A stretch of 64,000 nt of DNA, taken from positions 1 to 64,000 of the forward strand of contig NZ_JAVRHY010000015.1 in assembly GCF_031846305.1 (NCBI RefSeq), in the 5' to 3' direction. Each line of letters opens with the position of its first letter. Position 1 is the stretch's first letter. Both the position numbers and the translations under genes were made by a program. Below the pieces are notes generated by a model that was not told the DNA's origin, made no database searches, and worked only from the letters and a program-made list of their open reading frames with translations. This document shows positions 1 to 7,507 of the stretch, in pieces. This DNA comes from Spectribacter acetivorans (GTDB taxonomy: Bacteria; Pseudomonadota; Gammaproteobacteria; Nevskiales; Salinisphaeraceae).

Positions 1-1
1 A

Positions 2-430
2 ATATTAGAGGTGTGCCGGCTGGATTTCAGGGTTGAGCCTCCTCCCTTACACGAAGTTGGCTCATACGAGCCGAAGTTGACTAAACTTTCGTCCGAAGTT
101 GAGATGAGGTTTCAAGACCTCTCTTCTGGTGAGAAAGTACTGATGTCCTTTGCTCTTTGCCTATACAACGCAACTGACGCCAGGCAGGAGAAGCCATTTC
201 CTAAGCTTCTTCTGTTAGATGAAGTTGACGCGCCATTACACCCATCTATGGTTGTTTCTCTTATAGATACAGTGAGAGAAGTTCTGGTGGAGGGGAAAGG
301 CGTTTCTGTCATCATGACAACCCATAGTCCGTCGACCGTTGCTCTCGCTCCTGAGGAAGCTTTGTATGAGATGAATTCAGCCGGTCCGAAGGTCGAAAAA
401 TATCAAAAAGTAGAGCGGTTTCTGTCCTAA
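2..430 (+). CDS. C-terminal part of an SMC/ABC-type AAA ATPase, cut by the window start
   Basis: The reading frame is open to the first base, so the N-terminus (Walker A) lies outside the window. The visible part has an ABC signature-like LSSGEKVLMS, a Walker B strand KLLLLDEVDAPLHPS and an H-loop TTHSPSTVAL, the order found in overcoming-lysogenization-defect, RecF and SMC-like ATPases. It ends 8 bases before the start of a TOPRIM-like gene on the same strand, so the two are probably cotranscribed. Such ATPase plus TOPRIM pairs are known from PARIS (AriA/AriB) and Gabija/OLD-type defence systems. Codon and base use is clearly more AT-rich than the genes from 1.3 kb onward, which suggests horizontal transfer. 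Which defence family it belongs to cannot be settled without the missing half. Confidence 0.8.
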   Translation: MLEVCRLDFRVEPPPLHEVGSYEPKLTKLSSEVEMRFQDLSSGEKVLMSFALCLYNATDARQEKPFPKLLLLDEVDAPLHPSMVVSLIDTVREVLVEGKGVSVIMTTHSPSTVALAPEEALYEMNSAGPKVEKYQKVERFLS

Positions 431-438
431 CATTCGGC

Positions 439-1191
439 GTGCCCACTCTTTCAGTATCGCTTGAAGGGCGAAGACAAGTGTTCGTGGAAAGTAAGACCGA
501 TGCTCGCCTATATGAGAGGCTTTACCAGAGTTATAAGGAGCACCTGTCTTCCGAAAGATCGCTGATTTTTATAGAAGTGGGAAATACAGGGGCATCGGGT
601 GGTGAGAGTAACGCTGGCTGCGCGCAAGTAGACCGATTGGTAAAGAACTTGAGGGACGGAGGGAATGTGTCAGTGTTTGGGCTCACTGACTGGGATGGCT
701 CCAGACGCTCAACATCTAGGGTTCACGTCCTGTCGCCGGAAATCAGGGACGGGCTAGAGTCAGTCCTTTTGGATCCGGTGCTGTTATGCGCAGCAGCAAT
801 ACGTGAGAATATGCCTTTTTGTCGCGATAAGGCGATTATTGAGTCAGAGGAGCGGTACACGGACCTTGGTGGCTGGAGTGGCGAGAAATGGCAAAATATT
901 GTTGATAGATTGCAGGCTTACGTACTAGATCGAGACGTTAAAAATGATCAGCGCATAACCATTCAATACTTAAATAATATGAGTCTCAATATATCTAAAA
1001 GTTATCTTCACTTAGACGACCACGCTCTCGAGGAAAGAGTGTTAGATAAATTCGGATTCTTTCGGCCGCGCAATAATAATTCTGGTGATTTAATGAAATA
1101 TATTGTGTCTACCGTGTTGAATGACTACCCTCTCTTGGTGCCTTTAGACTTACTTGAAAGCTTTGGGTCACTACTTGAATCTGATAGTTAA
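439..1191 (+). CDS. TOPRIM/DUF4435-like protein, probable nuclease partner of the upstream ATPase
   Basis: This 250-residue protein starts at GTG 439, 8 bases after the ATPase stop. Near the N-terminus FVESKTDARLY places a glutamate (E17) after a hydrophobic strand, and VFGLTDWDG (D84, D86) gives the DxD after a second strand; together these match the TOPRIM metal-binding pattern. The segment ending in LLDPVLL resembles the ENYLLDP region of DUF4435 proteins such as AriB of PARIS, though the ENY residues are not kept. The C-terminal half is alpha-helical and unrecognised. In PARIS the TOPRIM subunit is released by the ATPase and acts as a nuclease; a similar role here is inference from motif and neighbourhood. 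AT-rich codon use like its neighbour supports co-acquisition. Confidence 0.65.
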   Translation: MPTLSVSLEGRRQVFVESKTDARLYERLYQSYKEHLSSERSLIFIEVGNTGASGGESNAGCAQVDRLVKNLRDGGNVSVFGLTDWDGSRRSTSRVHVLSPEIRDGLESVLLDPVLLCAAAIRENMPFCRDKAIIESEERYTDLGGWSGEKWQNIVDRLQAYVLDRDVKNDQRITIQYLNNMSLNISKSYLHLDDHALEERVLDKFGFFRPRNNNSGDLMKYIVSTVLNDYPLLVPLDLLESFGSLLESDS

Positions 1192-1335
1192 ACGTTGTCT
1201 CGATAGCTTCAAGAGTATGTGCTTGGAGCTTTTGGGGCCGGCGATGAGCAACAAAAACTGACGTGGGTGGATAACACGCATTACATCGTCGCAGAAAGGG
1301 CTCTGATCGTAAGCTTCCCCCGGCAGACGTGACAG
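1192..1335. other. Non-coding junction between AT-rich island and GC-rich chromosome
   Basis: No open frame of interest lies here. Base composition shifts from AT-rich (left) to GC-rich (right) within or just after this stretch. No tRNA, integrase core site or long direct repeat was seen, so it is only a candidate island boundary. Confidence 0.4.
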
Positions 1336-1959
1336 TTACTGCCGAGCCGCATAACTGGTCATCAGATTGCGGTAGTTGGGGATGTGCTGGGAGAACAGCG
1401 CGCCCAGCCCCTCGATATCGTTGCGCCAGTCACGGTGCAGTTCGCCGGCCATGGCGAACCAGTTCATGAGCTGCACGCCGGACTGCTGCATGCGCAGCCA
1501 GGCGGAATGGCGGGTGACCTCGTTGAAGGTGCCGGAGGCGTCGGTGATCACGAACACCTCGTAGCCTTCCTCGATTGCCGATAGCGCCGGGAAGGCCACG
1601 CACACCTCGGTGACCACGCCGGCGATGATGAGCTGCTTCTTGCCGGTGGCCTTGACCGCGTTGACGAAGTCTTCGTTGTCCCAGGCGTTGATGTTGCCGG
1701 GGCGGGCAATGTAGGGGGCGTCCGGGAAGGTCTCGATCAGTTCCGGCACCAGCGGGCCGTTGGGGCCTTCCTCGAAGCTGGTGGTCAGGATGGTGGGCAA
1801 GCCGAAGTACTTGCCGCAGGCGGCGGTGGCCAGCACGTTGTTCTTGAACTCGCCGGGCGAGAAATCCTGTACCAGCGAGATCAGCCCGGACTGGTGATCC
1901 ACCAGCAGCATGGCGGCGTCGTTCTTGTCGAGGCGGCGATATTGGTATTCGGCAGTCAT
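1336..1959 (-). CDS. ycaC: YcaC-like isochorismatase-fold hydrolase
   Basis: The 207-residue product is collinear with E. coli YcaC (208 residues) and shares long stretches such as RLDKNDAA, GPNGPLVPEL, ARPGNINAWDNEDFV and WRNDIEGL. It belongs to the cysteine hydrolase (isochorismatase) superfamily; the nucleophile is C120 in TEVCVAFPA and the general acid/base aspartate is D21 in LLVDHQSG. YcaC is a homo-octamer of unknown physiological substrate. I chose ATG 1959 because a GGGG-containing ribosome site precedes it; an in-frame ATG lies 15 bases upstream. A LysR gene lies upstream on the same strand and a palindromic LysR-type box sits between them, so this gene is probably a target of that regulator. 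Confidence 0.9.
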   Translation of the reverse strand: MTAEYQYRRLDKNDAAMLLVDHQSGLISLVQDFSPGEFKNNVLATAACGKYFGLPTILTTSFEEGPNGPLVPELIETFPDAPYIARPGNINAWDNEDFVNAVKATGKKQLIIAGVVTEVCVAFPALSAIEEGYEVFVITDASGTFNEVTRHSAWLRMQQSGVQLMNWFAMAGELHRDWRNDIEGLGALFSQHIPNYRNLMTSYAARQ

Positions 1960-2040
1960 GAGAATCCCCGTCATCGGTGAATGGCAGGGATAACTGTGCC
2001 GGCATTGCGCGGTCGCGGGAAGTCGGATTACCGCAACGCG

Positions 2041-2061
2041 GCGTTCGCGGTGGACGAACGC
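2041..2061. promoter_or_regulatory. Palindromic LysR-type operator upstream of the YcaC-like gene
   Basis: The arms GCGTTCG and CGAACGC flank a 7-base spacer (CGGTGGA), giving the T-N11-A geometry of LysR boxes. It lies between the lysR stop and the hydrolase start. The 12-mer GCGTTCGCGGTG recurs exactly at 2982-2993 in the lysR/pirin intergenic region, which argues for one shared regulator rather than a terminator. Confidence 0.6.
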
Positions 2062-2066
2062 TGGTG

Positions 2067-2960
2067 TCAGATCGTCTGCAACGTTCGCTGCAGGTACTCG
2101 ATCAGCGCGCGCACCTTGCGTGCCGGCTGGCGCTGGTAGGGATAGAGGGCGTGGATGCCGTAGGACTCGGGCCTTGCATCGGGCAGCACCGCCACCAGGC
2201 GGCCGTCGGCCAGGGCATCGGCGAGGATGAAGCGGGGCAGCAGGGCCAGGCCCAGCCCGGCGAGCACGGCGTCGCGCATGGCCTCGCCATTGTTGACCAC
2301 CAGCCGGCAGGTCATGGGCACGTGCCGGGCGGGGCCGTCGTCGCCATGGAATCGCCACAGCTCGGTGGCGGCGACATGGGTGTAGCCGATCGCCGGATGC
2401 TGCGGCAGTTCGTCCAGGCTGGCGGGCAGGCCGTGGGTGTCGGCGTAGTCGCGACTGGCGACGATCACCCGCTCGACGGTACCGAGCTTCCGCGCCACCA
2501 GATTGGAGTCGCGCAGGTGGCCGATGCGGATGGCCAGGTCGAAGCCGCCCACGGCGATGTCGGCGGCGCGGTCGTCCAGGTCCAGGTCGAGTTGCAGGCC
2601 AGGGTGATCGCGCAGGAAGGCGAACAGGGCGGGGCCCAGAATCAGGGTGGAGAAGCTCATCGGCGCGGCGATACGCAGGCTGCCGCGCAGGGCCTGTTCG
2701 TCAGTGGCCAGGTCCTCGCCCGCGGCGTCCAGTTCCGCCAGGGCGGCGCGGGCCCGCCGGTAGAAGTCGCGGCCGGCGTCGGTGGCGGTCATCCCGCGGG
2801 CCGAGCGGTGCAGCAGGCGCACGCCGAAGGCGGCTTCCAGCGCGCTCACCCGCTTGCTGACCACCGACTTGGTCCGCTGCAGGCGCCGGGCAGCGGCGGA
2901 GATGCTGCCGGTTTCCACCACCCGCAGGAAGGCTTCGATGTCGTCGAGGGCGTACGCCAT
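2067..2960 (-). CDS. LysR-family transcriptional regulator
   Basis: The protein has 297 residues, the usual LysR length. The N-terminal winged helix-turn-helix is clear (DIEAFLRVVETGSISAAAR, then RTKSVVSKRVSALE), followed by a substrate-binding domain that starts near LRIAAPMSFST. The start at ATG 2960 begins MAYALDD; upstream in-frame codons run into the divergent promoter and were rejected. It is transcribed away from a pirin gene and toward a YcaC-like hydrolase. Repeats of GCGTTCG/CGAACGC occur in both intergenic regions, so it probably autoregulates and controls both neighbours. The C-terminal effector domain belongs to the large CrgA/YafC-like group; the inducer is unknown. Confidence 0.9.
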   Translation of the reverse strand: MAYALDDIEAFLRVVETGSISAAARRLQRTKSVVSKRVSALEAAFGVRLLHRSARGMTATDAGRDFYRRARAALAELDAAGEDLATDEQALRGSLRIAAPMSFSTLILGPALFAFLRDHPGLQLDLDLDDRAADIAVGGFDLAIRIGHLRDSNLVARKLGTVERVIVASRDYADTHGLPASLDELPQHPAIGYTHVAATELWRFHGDDGPARHVPMTCRLVVNNGEAMRDAVLAGLGLALLPRFILADALADGRLVAVLPDARPESYGIHALYPYQRQPARKVRALIEYLQRTLQTI

Positions 2961-2970
2961 CGTTGCATCA

Positions 2971-3048
2971 TAACGAACACTGCGTTCGCGGTGACGGCCC
3001 TTGCTCGCCGCCGGTTCGTCCCGATTATGATGGCCAAAGCGAACGCAG
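2971..3048. promoter_or_regulatory. Divergent lysR/pirin control region with repeated CGAAC/GTTCG half-sites
   Basis: The region holds CGAAC-N5-GTTCG at 2974-2988, and a perfect 9-base inverted pair, TGCGTTCGC at 2981-2989 and GCGAACGCA at 3040-3048. The latter overlaps the pirin ribosome-binding region (AGGAG). The shared 12-mer with the site before the YcaC-like gene marks it as the probable LysR operator. Confidence 0.55.
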
Positions 3049-3057
3049 GAGAACGCC

Positions 3058-3930
3058 ATGACCACAACCGCCGAGATCAACGATGTGCGCACGCCGCGTC
3101 CGGTGACCCGGGTGATCACCGGCCAGCCCACCACCGAGGGTGGCGGGGTCAATCTCACCCGCGTGCTGGGCCAGCCGGCTTTGTCCGAGCTGGATCCGTT
3201 CCTGTTGCTCGACGAATTCCGCTCGGACGATTCGGCCGACTATCTGGCCGGTTTTCCGGAGCACCCGCACCGCGGCTTCGAGACGGTGACCTACATGCTG
3301 GCCGGGCGCATGCGCCACGGCGACAACCACGGCCACAGCGGGGTGATCGGCCCCGGCGGGGTGCAGTGGATGACCGCCGGCCGCGGCATCGTGCATTCGG
3401 AAATGCCGGAGCAGGACGAGGGCCTGATGTGGGGCTTCCAGCTCTGGGTGAACCTGCCGGCGGCCGACAAGATGGGCGAGCCCGGCTATCAGGAGCACGC
3501 CGCGGACGCCATTCCGGAGGTCGGCCTGCCGGGCGGTGGGGAAGTCCGGGTGATTGCCGGGCGTTTCGGCGATGCCGTGGGCCCGGTGGCCGCGGCGGCG
3601 ACCGCGCCGGTGTATCTGGACGTGCGGCTTGATGCGGGCGAAACGTTCTCGACCGCCGTGCCGGCCGGCCACAACGCCATGCTGTATGTCTATGACGGTG
3701 CGGTGGACGTGGCCGGGCAGTCGCTGACCCGCGGTCAGTTGGCGCAACTCGGCCAGGCCGCCGGCAGCGAGGATGGTGTGGCGTTCACCGCCGGCGACGA
3801 CGGTGGCCGGGCGCTGCTGATTGCGGGGGCGCCACTCAACGAACCGGTGGCTCGGTACGGGCCCTTCGTGATGAATCACGCCCACGAAATCCGTCAGGCG
3901 GCGCTGGATTTCCAGGCCGGACGGTTCTGA
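3058..3930 (+). CDS. Pirin family protein (bicupin)
   Basis: The 290-residue protein is a standard-length bacterial pirin. The metal site of the N-terminal cupin is intact: HPHRGFET supplies H69 and H71, and IVHSEMP supplies H113 and E115. The surrounding GGVQWMTAGRGIVHSE is the family signature. Bacterial pirins of the YhhW type can act as quercetin 2,3-dioxygenases, while others bind metabolic enzymes; which applies is not visible here. It is divergent from a LysR gene and carries the repeated LysR-like half-site in front of its ribosome site (AGGAG). A second, frameshifted pirin follows about 200 bases downstream on the same strand. Confidence 0.9.
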   Translation: MTTTAEINDVRTPRPVTRVITGQPTTEGGGVNLTRVLGQPALSELDPFLLLDEFRSDDSADYLAGFPEHPHRGFETVTYMLAGRMRHGDNHGHSGVIGPGGVQWMTAGRGIVHSEMPEQDEGLMWGFQLWVNLPAADKMGEPGYQEHAADAIPEVGLPGGGEVRVIAGRFGDAVGPVAAAATAPVYLDVRLDAGETFSTAVPAGHNAMLYVYDGAVDVAGQSLTRGQLAQLGQAAGSEDGVAFTAGDDGGRALLIAGAPLNEPVARYGPFVMNHAHEIRQAALDFQAGRF

Positions 3931-4029
3931 GGTGCGGGCCCCTCGTCCGCTTGCGGGCGAGCTTTGCGAGGGGAGCGAAGCGAACCGGGGTTGGGGAGAG
4001 GGCGCCCGGATTGTCGCCCCTCGCCCTGG

Positions 4030-4057
4030 CCCTCTCCCCCGTTGTCGGGGGAGAGGG
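4030..4057. repeat. Dispersed palindrome, family A copy 1 (CCCTCTCCCC hairpin)
   Basis: A perfect 12-base-pair stem (CCCTCTCCCCCG and its complement) with a TTGT loop. It lies between the two pirin genes, inside a wider purine/pyrimidine-biased block (about 3940-4068). Similar hairpins recur at 22283-22305 and 30325-30349, each between genes of one operon. Confidence 0.75.
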
Positions 4058-4136
4058 ATGGTGGTGATCGGCCTTTTCGTTCGGTCGCCGGGGATGGCGC
4101 TATGGCTGGGTTAAGCTTGCGACAGGAGGTGGACCC

Positions 4137-5076
4137 ATGAGCAACATCGAACCCCAATGCCGGCTGTCCGACTCGCGGGACTGCCCCGCGGCCGCGGGTG
4201 CACCGGTCAGCGAAATTATCGCGGCGCGCGAGGCGGTGCTCGGCAGGGACATGGTCATCCGGCGCGCGCTGCCCACCCGGCACCGGCGCATGATCGGGGC
4301 CTGGTGTTTTCTCGACCACGCCGGGCCGGCGGATGTGTCGGCCAATCCGGTCGACGTGGGCTCGCATCCGCATATCGGGTTGCAGACCTTCACCTGGCCG
4401 GTGTCGGGCCAGTTGCTGCACTAAGGATTCGCTGGGCAGCAATCAGGTGATCGATCCGGGGCAGGTCAACCTGATGACCGCCGGGCGCGGGATCACGCAT
4501 TCCGAGGAATCTCCCCATGGCGGCCCGGCCTGTTTCGAGGGGGCGCAGCTATGGATTGCCCTGCCCGATGCCAATCGCCATATCGAACCGGCGTTCGAGA
4601 ACTATCCTAAGCAGCCGCAGTTCGACCGCGACGGCTTCCGGATCACGGTGCTGGCCGGCGAGGCCTTCGGCGAACGGGCGCCGGCGCGCATCTATTCGCC
4701 GCTGGTCAGCGTGGACTTCACTACGGACGGCGACGCCGCCACCGACCTGCCGCTACGCAGCGATTTCGAGTACGGCCTGCTGGTGCTGCAGGGTGCGCTG
4801 ACGGTCGCCGGGCAGGCGCTGGTGCCGGGGCAGTTGCTGTATCTCGGCCGCGGCCGGGAATCCCTGCCGGTGCGGGCCGATGGCGCCGCCCGCGTGCTGC
4901 TGATCGGCGGCGAACCCTTCGGCGAGGAGATTCTGCTGTGGTGGAATTACGTGGCGCGCACGAAAGCCGAGATCGCCGAGGCGGACGCGGCCTGGAAGCG
5001 TCATGACGCCCGGTTCGGTGAGGTGCCCGGTTATGCCGGGGCGCCGCTGACGTCGCCGGCGCTGCCCTGGCGATAG
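4137..5076 (+). pseudogene. Second pirin gene with a single-base frameshift
   Basis: The first frame encodes a pirin N-terminus with IGAWCFLDH and VGSHPHIGLQTFTW, then stops at TAA 4422-4424 just after QLLH. The rest continues in another frame as KDSLGSNQVIDPGQVNLM, including TAGRGITHSEES and the C-terminal cupin, to a stop at 5074-5076. Deleting one T at 4422 turns CAC-TAA-GG into CAC-AAG-G and restores one uninterrupted 312-codon pirin. So this is either a recent inactivating insertion or a sequencing error; the downstream frame shows no other damage. The metal ligands lie on both sides of the shift (HPH before, HSE after), so neither fragment alone would be functional. No slippery motif favours programmed frameshifting. 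Confidence 0.85.
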
Positions 5077-5089
5077 GGCGATCTGAAGA

Positions 5090-5112
5090 CGGCTTGAAAG
5101 CCGCCCTACTGG
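5090..5112. repeat. Dispersed repeat, family B copy 1 (CGGCTTGAAAGCCGCCCTAC)
   Basis: A short imperfect palindrome in which GGC-TTGAAA-GCC is followed by GCCCTACTGGCGGAATCGG. A near copy is at 7351-7380 (GCCGCTTGAAAGCGGCCCTACGC then AGGAATCGG), and a looser one at 13053-13076. All sit just after gene ends. Confidence 0.6.
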
Positions 5113-5130
5113 CGGAATCGGCCGGGCCGC

Positions 5131-5634
5131 CTATTCGGTTTCGACCAGTACGCTCTGGTCCACCCCTTCGGCATCGCGACCGGCCCGGGTCCAGATTTCG
5201 GTGCGGCCCAGCAGCGAAATGCCGATGTAACCGCGCAGCTTGAGCTTGTCCGGTTCCGGCGTTTCCATCCACGCGGAATAGGTCTTGCCATTGTTGGGGT
5301 CGTAGGCCTCGCCATCTTCCCAGCGGCGCTCGCCGTTGTATTCGAAGCCCTTGAGAATGCGGATGCCCAGCAGGGACCGGTCGCGTTTCGCCGGGTCCGG
5401 GTTGTTCACATCCTTCTCCGGACCGTCGTTGTCGCCGCTACCGGGCGGCTCGCCCACGGTCTTGCCGAAGTAGGCGCCGTTTTCCTCGAATACCTGGATG
5501 TAACCGTCTTCCGCGGCGGTCAGCCACACGCCGGTGATGGCGTCCGCCTCGGGCTGGGCGCTGGCAGCGGTGGCCAGCGCGAAAAGCAGGGCGGCGACGA
5601 GGGGCATCGGCTGTCGGGTGATCAATGCAGTCAT
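5131..5634 (-). CDS. DUF2147-type secreted protein
   Basis: The 167-residue product starts with a cleavable signal peptide (MTALITRQPMPLVAALLFALATAASAQ, cleavage likely after ASA). The mature part reads ITGVWLTAAEDGYIQVFEENGAYFGKTV and later LGIRILKGFEYNGERRWEDGEAYDPNNGKTYSAW, which matches the DUF2147 pattern (GxWxT..g.I.I...g..y.G.i, then DP.nGktY). The family is periplasmic and of unknown function. I chose ATG 5634; an in-frame ATG 21 bases upstream would add MKPPHPD before the signal. It converges on the frameshifted pirin, with a family B repeat between them. Confidence 0.8.
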   Translation of the reverse strand: MTALITRQPMPLVAALLFALATAASAQPEADAITGVWLTAAEDGYIQVFEENGAYFGKTVGEPPGSGDNDGPEKDVNNPDPAKRDRSLLGIRILKGFEYNGERRWEDGEAYDPNNGKTYSAWMETPEPDKLKLRGYIGISLLGRTEIWTRAGRDAEGVDQSVLVETE

Positions 5635-5724
5635 GTCGGGGTGCGGCGGTTTCAATGTCGGTGCCGATATTCTAGCCTGCGGCCAGTAGCCCGCATCATC
5701 AAACGCCCGTCAGCAGGAGTGGCC

Positions 5725-6507
5725 ATGTCCAACATCAGCGTCGAAACCCGGGGGCACGTGCTGTGCATCGGCATCAACCGGCCGGACAAGCGCAATGCGT
5801 TCAGTCTGGATATGTACCGGGACATGGCGGCCGCCTACGGCCGGCTCGACCGCGATCCGGAACTGCGCTGCGGCCTGCTGTTCGCCCACGGCGACCATTT
5901 CACCGCCGGGCTGGATCTGTCGGAGTGGGCCTCGGAGTTCGCCGCCGGCCGGTTTCCGCCCATTGATGACGACGCCGTCGAGCCTTTCGGCCTGGATTCC
6001 GACAACCGGCTGAGCAAGCCGCTGGTGGTGGCCACCCAGGGCATCTGCTTCACCGCCGGCATCGAGTTCATGCTGGCCGGGGACATCCGCGTGGCTGCGG
6101 ACAACACCCGCTTCGGCCAGATCGAGATCAAGCGCGGCATCTACCCGGTGGGCGGCGGCACCATCCGTTTCATCCAGAGCATCGGCTGGGGCAACGCCAT
6201 GCGCTATCTGCTGACCGGCGACGAGATCAGCGCCGACGAGGCGCACCGGATGGGCCTGATCCAGGAACTCACGCCGGTGGGCCAGCAGTTCGACCGCGCC
6301 TTCGAGATTGCCCGGCGGGTGGCGGCCCAGGCACCGCTGGGGGTGCAGGCTACGCTCAAGAGTTCGCGGCTGTCACTGGATTCCGGCGAGCGCGCCGCCA
6401 TCGAAAAGCTGCTACCGGACCTGATCCCGATCATGAACAGCGAGGACGCCCGGGAGGGTGTGCAATCGTTCGTGGAGCGGCGCGAGGCGGTCTTCAAGGG
6501 GCGCTGA
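5725..6507 (+). CDS. Enoyl-CoA hydratase/isomerase family protein
   Basis: The 260-residue crotonase-fold protein starts at ATG 5725 with an AGGAG site 6 bases upstream. The CoA-binding oxyanion loops are seen at HGDHFTAGLDLSEW and at QGICFTAGIEFMLAGDIRVAA; the second loop has CFTAGIE where hydratases carry the first catalytic glutamate region, and FGQIEIKRGIYPVGGGT supplies the later helix. The pattern resembles crotonase proteins of undetermined substrate more than classical FadB hydratases. It probably acts on a CoA thioester in beta-oxidation or a related degradation route. It stands alone between DUF2147 (divergent) and an NYN-domain gene. Confidence 0.88.
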   Translation: MSNISVETRGHVLCIGINRPDKRNAFSLDMYRDMAAAYGRLDRDPELRCGLLFAHGDHFTAGLDLSEWASEFAAGRFPPIDDDAVEPFGLDSDNRLSKPLVVATQGICFTAGIEFMLAGDIRVAADNTRFGQIEIKRGIYPVGGGTIRFIQSIGWGNAMRYLLTGDEISADEAHRMGLIQELTPVGQQFDRAFEIARRVAAQAPLGVQATLKSSRLSLDSGERAAIEKLLPDLIPIMNSEDAREGVQSFVERREAVFKGR

Positions 6508-6573
6508 TAGACTGCCGCCAAGGCATTCCGGTGGGATGGCATTCGCTGCCCGCCTCGTCAACAAGGAACCGCA

Positions 6574-7329
6574 ATGGCCGACGAACCGCTGATCGCCGTC
6601 TTCGTCGATTTCGAGAATCTGGCGCTGGGCGTCAAGGACGTGCCCGGCGGCGATTTCCAGATGGAACTGGTCACCAAGCGTCTGCTGGAAAAGGGCCGCA
6701 TCGTGTTCAAGCGGGCCTACTGCGACTGGACCCGCTACAAGAACACCATGCACGCGTTCCACGCGATGGGGGTCGAGATGATCGACATTCCCCAGTCACG
6801 CGTGTCCGGCAAGAACAGCGCGGATATCCGCATGGTCGTGGATGCCATCGACATGTGCTATGCCAAGAGTCATATCGACATCTTCGCGCTGGTGTCGGGC
6901 GATTCCGATTTCTCGCCGCTGGTGTCCAAGCTCAAGGAGAACGACAAGCGGGTGATCGGCTGCGGGGTGAAGTCGTCCACCTCCGATCTGCTGGTGGCCA
7001 ACTGCGACGAGTTCATCTACTACGACGATCTGGTTCAGACCGCCCGCAAGAGCGGTTCGCGCCGGGCCAAGCGTGGCAACAAGCCGACCGACAAGAGCGC
7101 CGAGGCGCGCGAGAAGATTCTCGAGATCGTGCAGTCGCTGGAGTCGGATTACGACCCGGTCTGGGGCTCGCAGATCAAGCAGACGATCAAGCGCGTGTAC
7201 CCGAGCTTCAACGAGACCCACTACGGCTACAAGGGCTTTTCCGAACTGCTGCAGGACGCGGAAAAGCAGAAGCTGCTGGCGCTGGAATACGACGCCGACC
7301 GCGGCAACTACAAGGTGCGCTCGATCTGA
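6574..7329 (+). CDS. NYN domain ribonuclease-like protein with C-terminal OST-HTH/LOTUS domain
   Basis: The 251-residue protein has an N-terminal PIN-like NYN domain: VFVDFENLALGV gives the first acidic site, GKNSADIRMVVDAIDMCY the second, and LVSGDSDFSPLVSKLKENDKRVIGCGV the third. After a basic linker (about residues 155-170, KSGSRRAKRGNK) comes a winged-helix LOTUS domain (WGSQIKQTIKRVYPSFNETHYGYKGFSELLQ). NYN-LOTUS (LabA/DUF88-like) proteins are predicted RNA-binding endonucleases; LOTUS domains bind RNA G-quadruplexes in some systems. The bacterial role is unknown. It follows the enoyl-CoA hydratase by 66 bases and is probably an independent unit. Confidence 0.88.
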   Translation: MADEPLIAVFVDFENLALGVKDVPGGDFQMELVTKRLLEKGRIVFKRAYCDWTRYKNTMHAFHAMGVEMIDIPQSRVSGKNSADIRMVVDAIDMCYAKSHIDIFALVSGDSDFSPLVSKLKENDKRVIGCGVKSSTSDLLVANCDEFIYYDDLVQTARKSGSRRAKRGNKPTDKSAEAREKILEIVQSLESDYDPVWGSQIKQTIKRVYPSFNETHYGYKGFSELLQDAEKQKLLALEYDADRGNYKVRSI

Positions 7330-7350
7330 CGCAGGTTGGTATGCCGGCTG

Positions 7351-7372
7351 GCCGCTTGAAAGCGGCCCTACG
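7351..7372. repeat. Dispersed repeat, family B copy 2
   Basis: GCCGCTTGAAAGCGGCCCTACG: a GCCGCTT/AAGCGGC-type hairpin followed by CCTACG, nearly identical in plan to the copy at 5090. It lies just after the NYN gene. Confidence 0.6.
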
Positions 7373-7450
7373 CAGGAATCGGGTTATTTCGCCAGCCGTT
7401 ACCTCGAGGTAGGGCGCGATTCATCGCGCCGGTTCAGCCGCAGCGCCACG

Positions 7451-7476
7451 AAAAAGGGCCCGCAGCGCGGGCCCTT
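7451..7476 (-). terminator. Rho-independent terminator of the sodC operon
   Basis: AAGGGCCCGC and GCGGGCCCTT form a 10-base-pair stem with a 3-base loop. Read on the minus strand the stem is followed by TTTTT (7455-7451), so it terminates transcription coming from sodC, 31 bases past its stop. Confidence 0.8.
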
Positions 7477-7507
7477 CTCATTGCCGATAAAGGCAAAGCC
7501 AGTGTGG

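Noticed and set aside
1977..3632. Plus-strand 551-codon open frame antisense to lysR and reading out of frame into the pirin gene
   Set aside because: High-GC shadow frame: composition is Gly/His/Gln/Arg-rich with no domain, while the opposite strand encodes a clear LysR protein and the other frame a clear pirin.
4418..4428. Programmed ribosomal frameshift in the second pirin
   Set aside because: No slippery heptamer or downstream pseudoknot is visible, and pirins are not known to use frameshifting.
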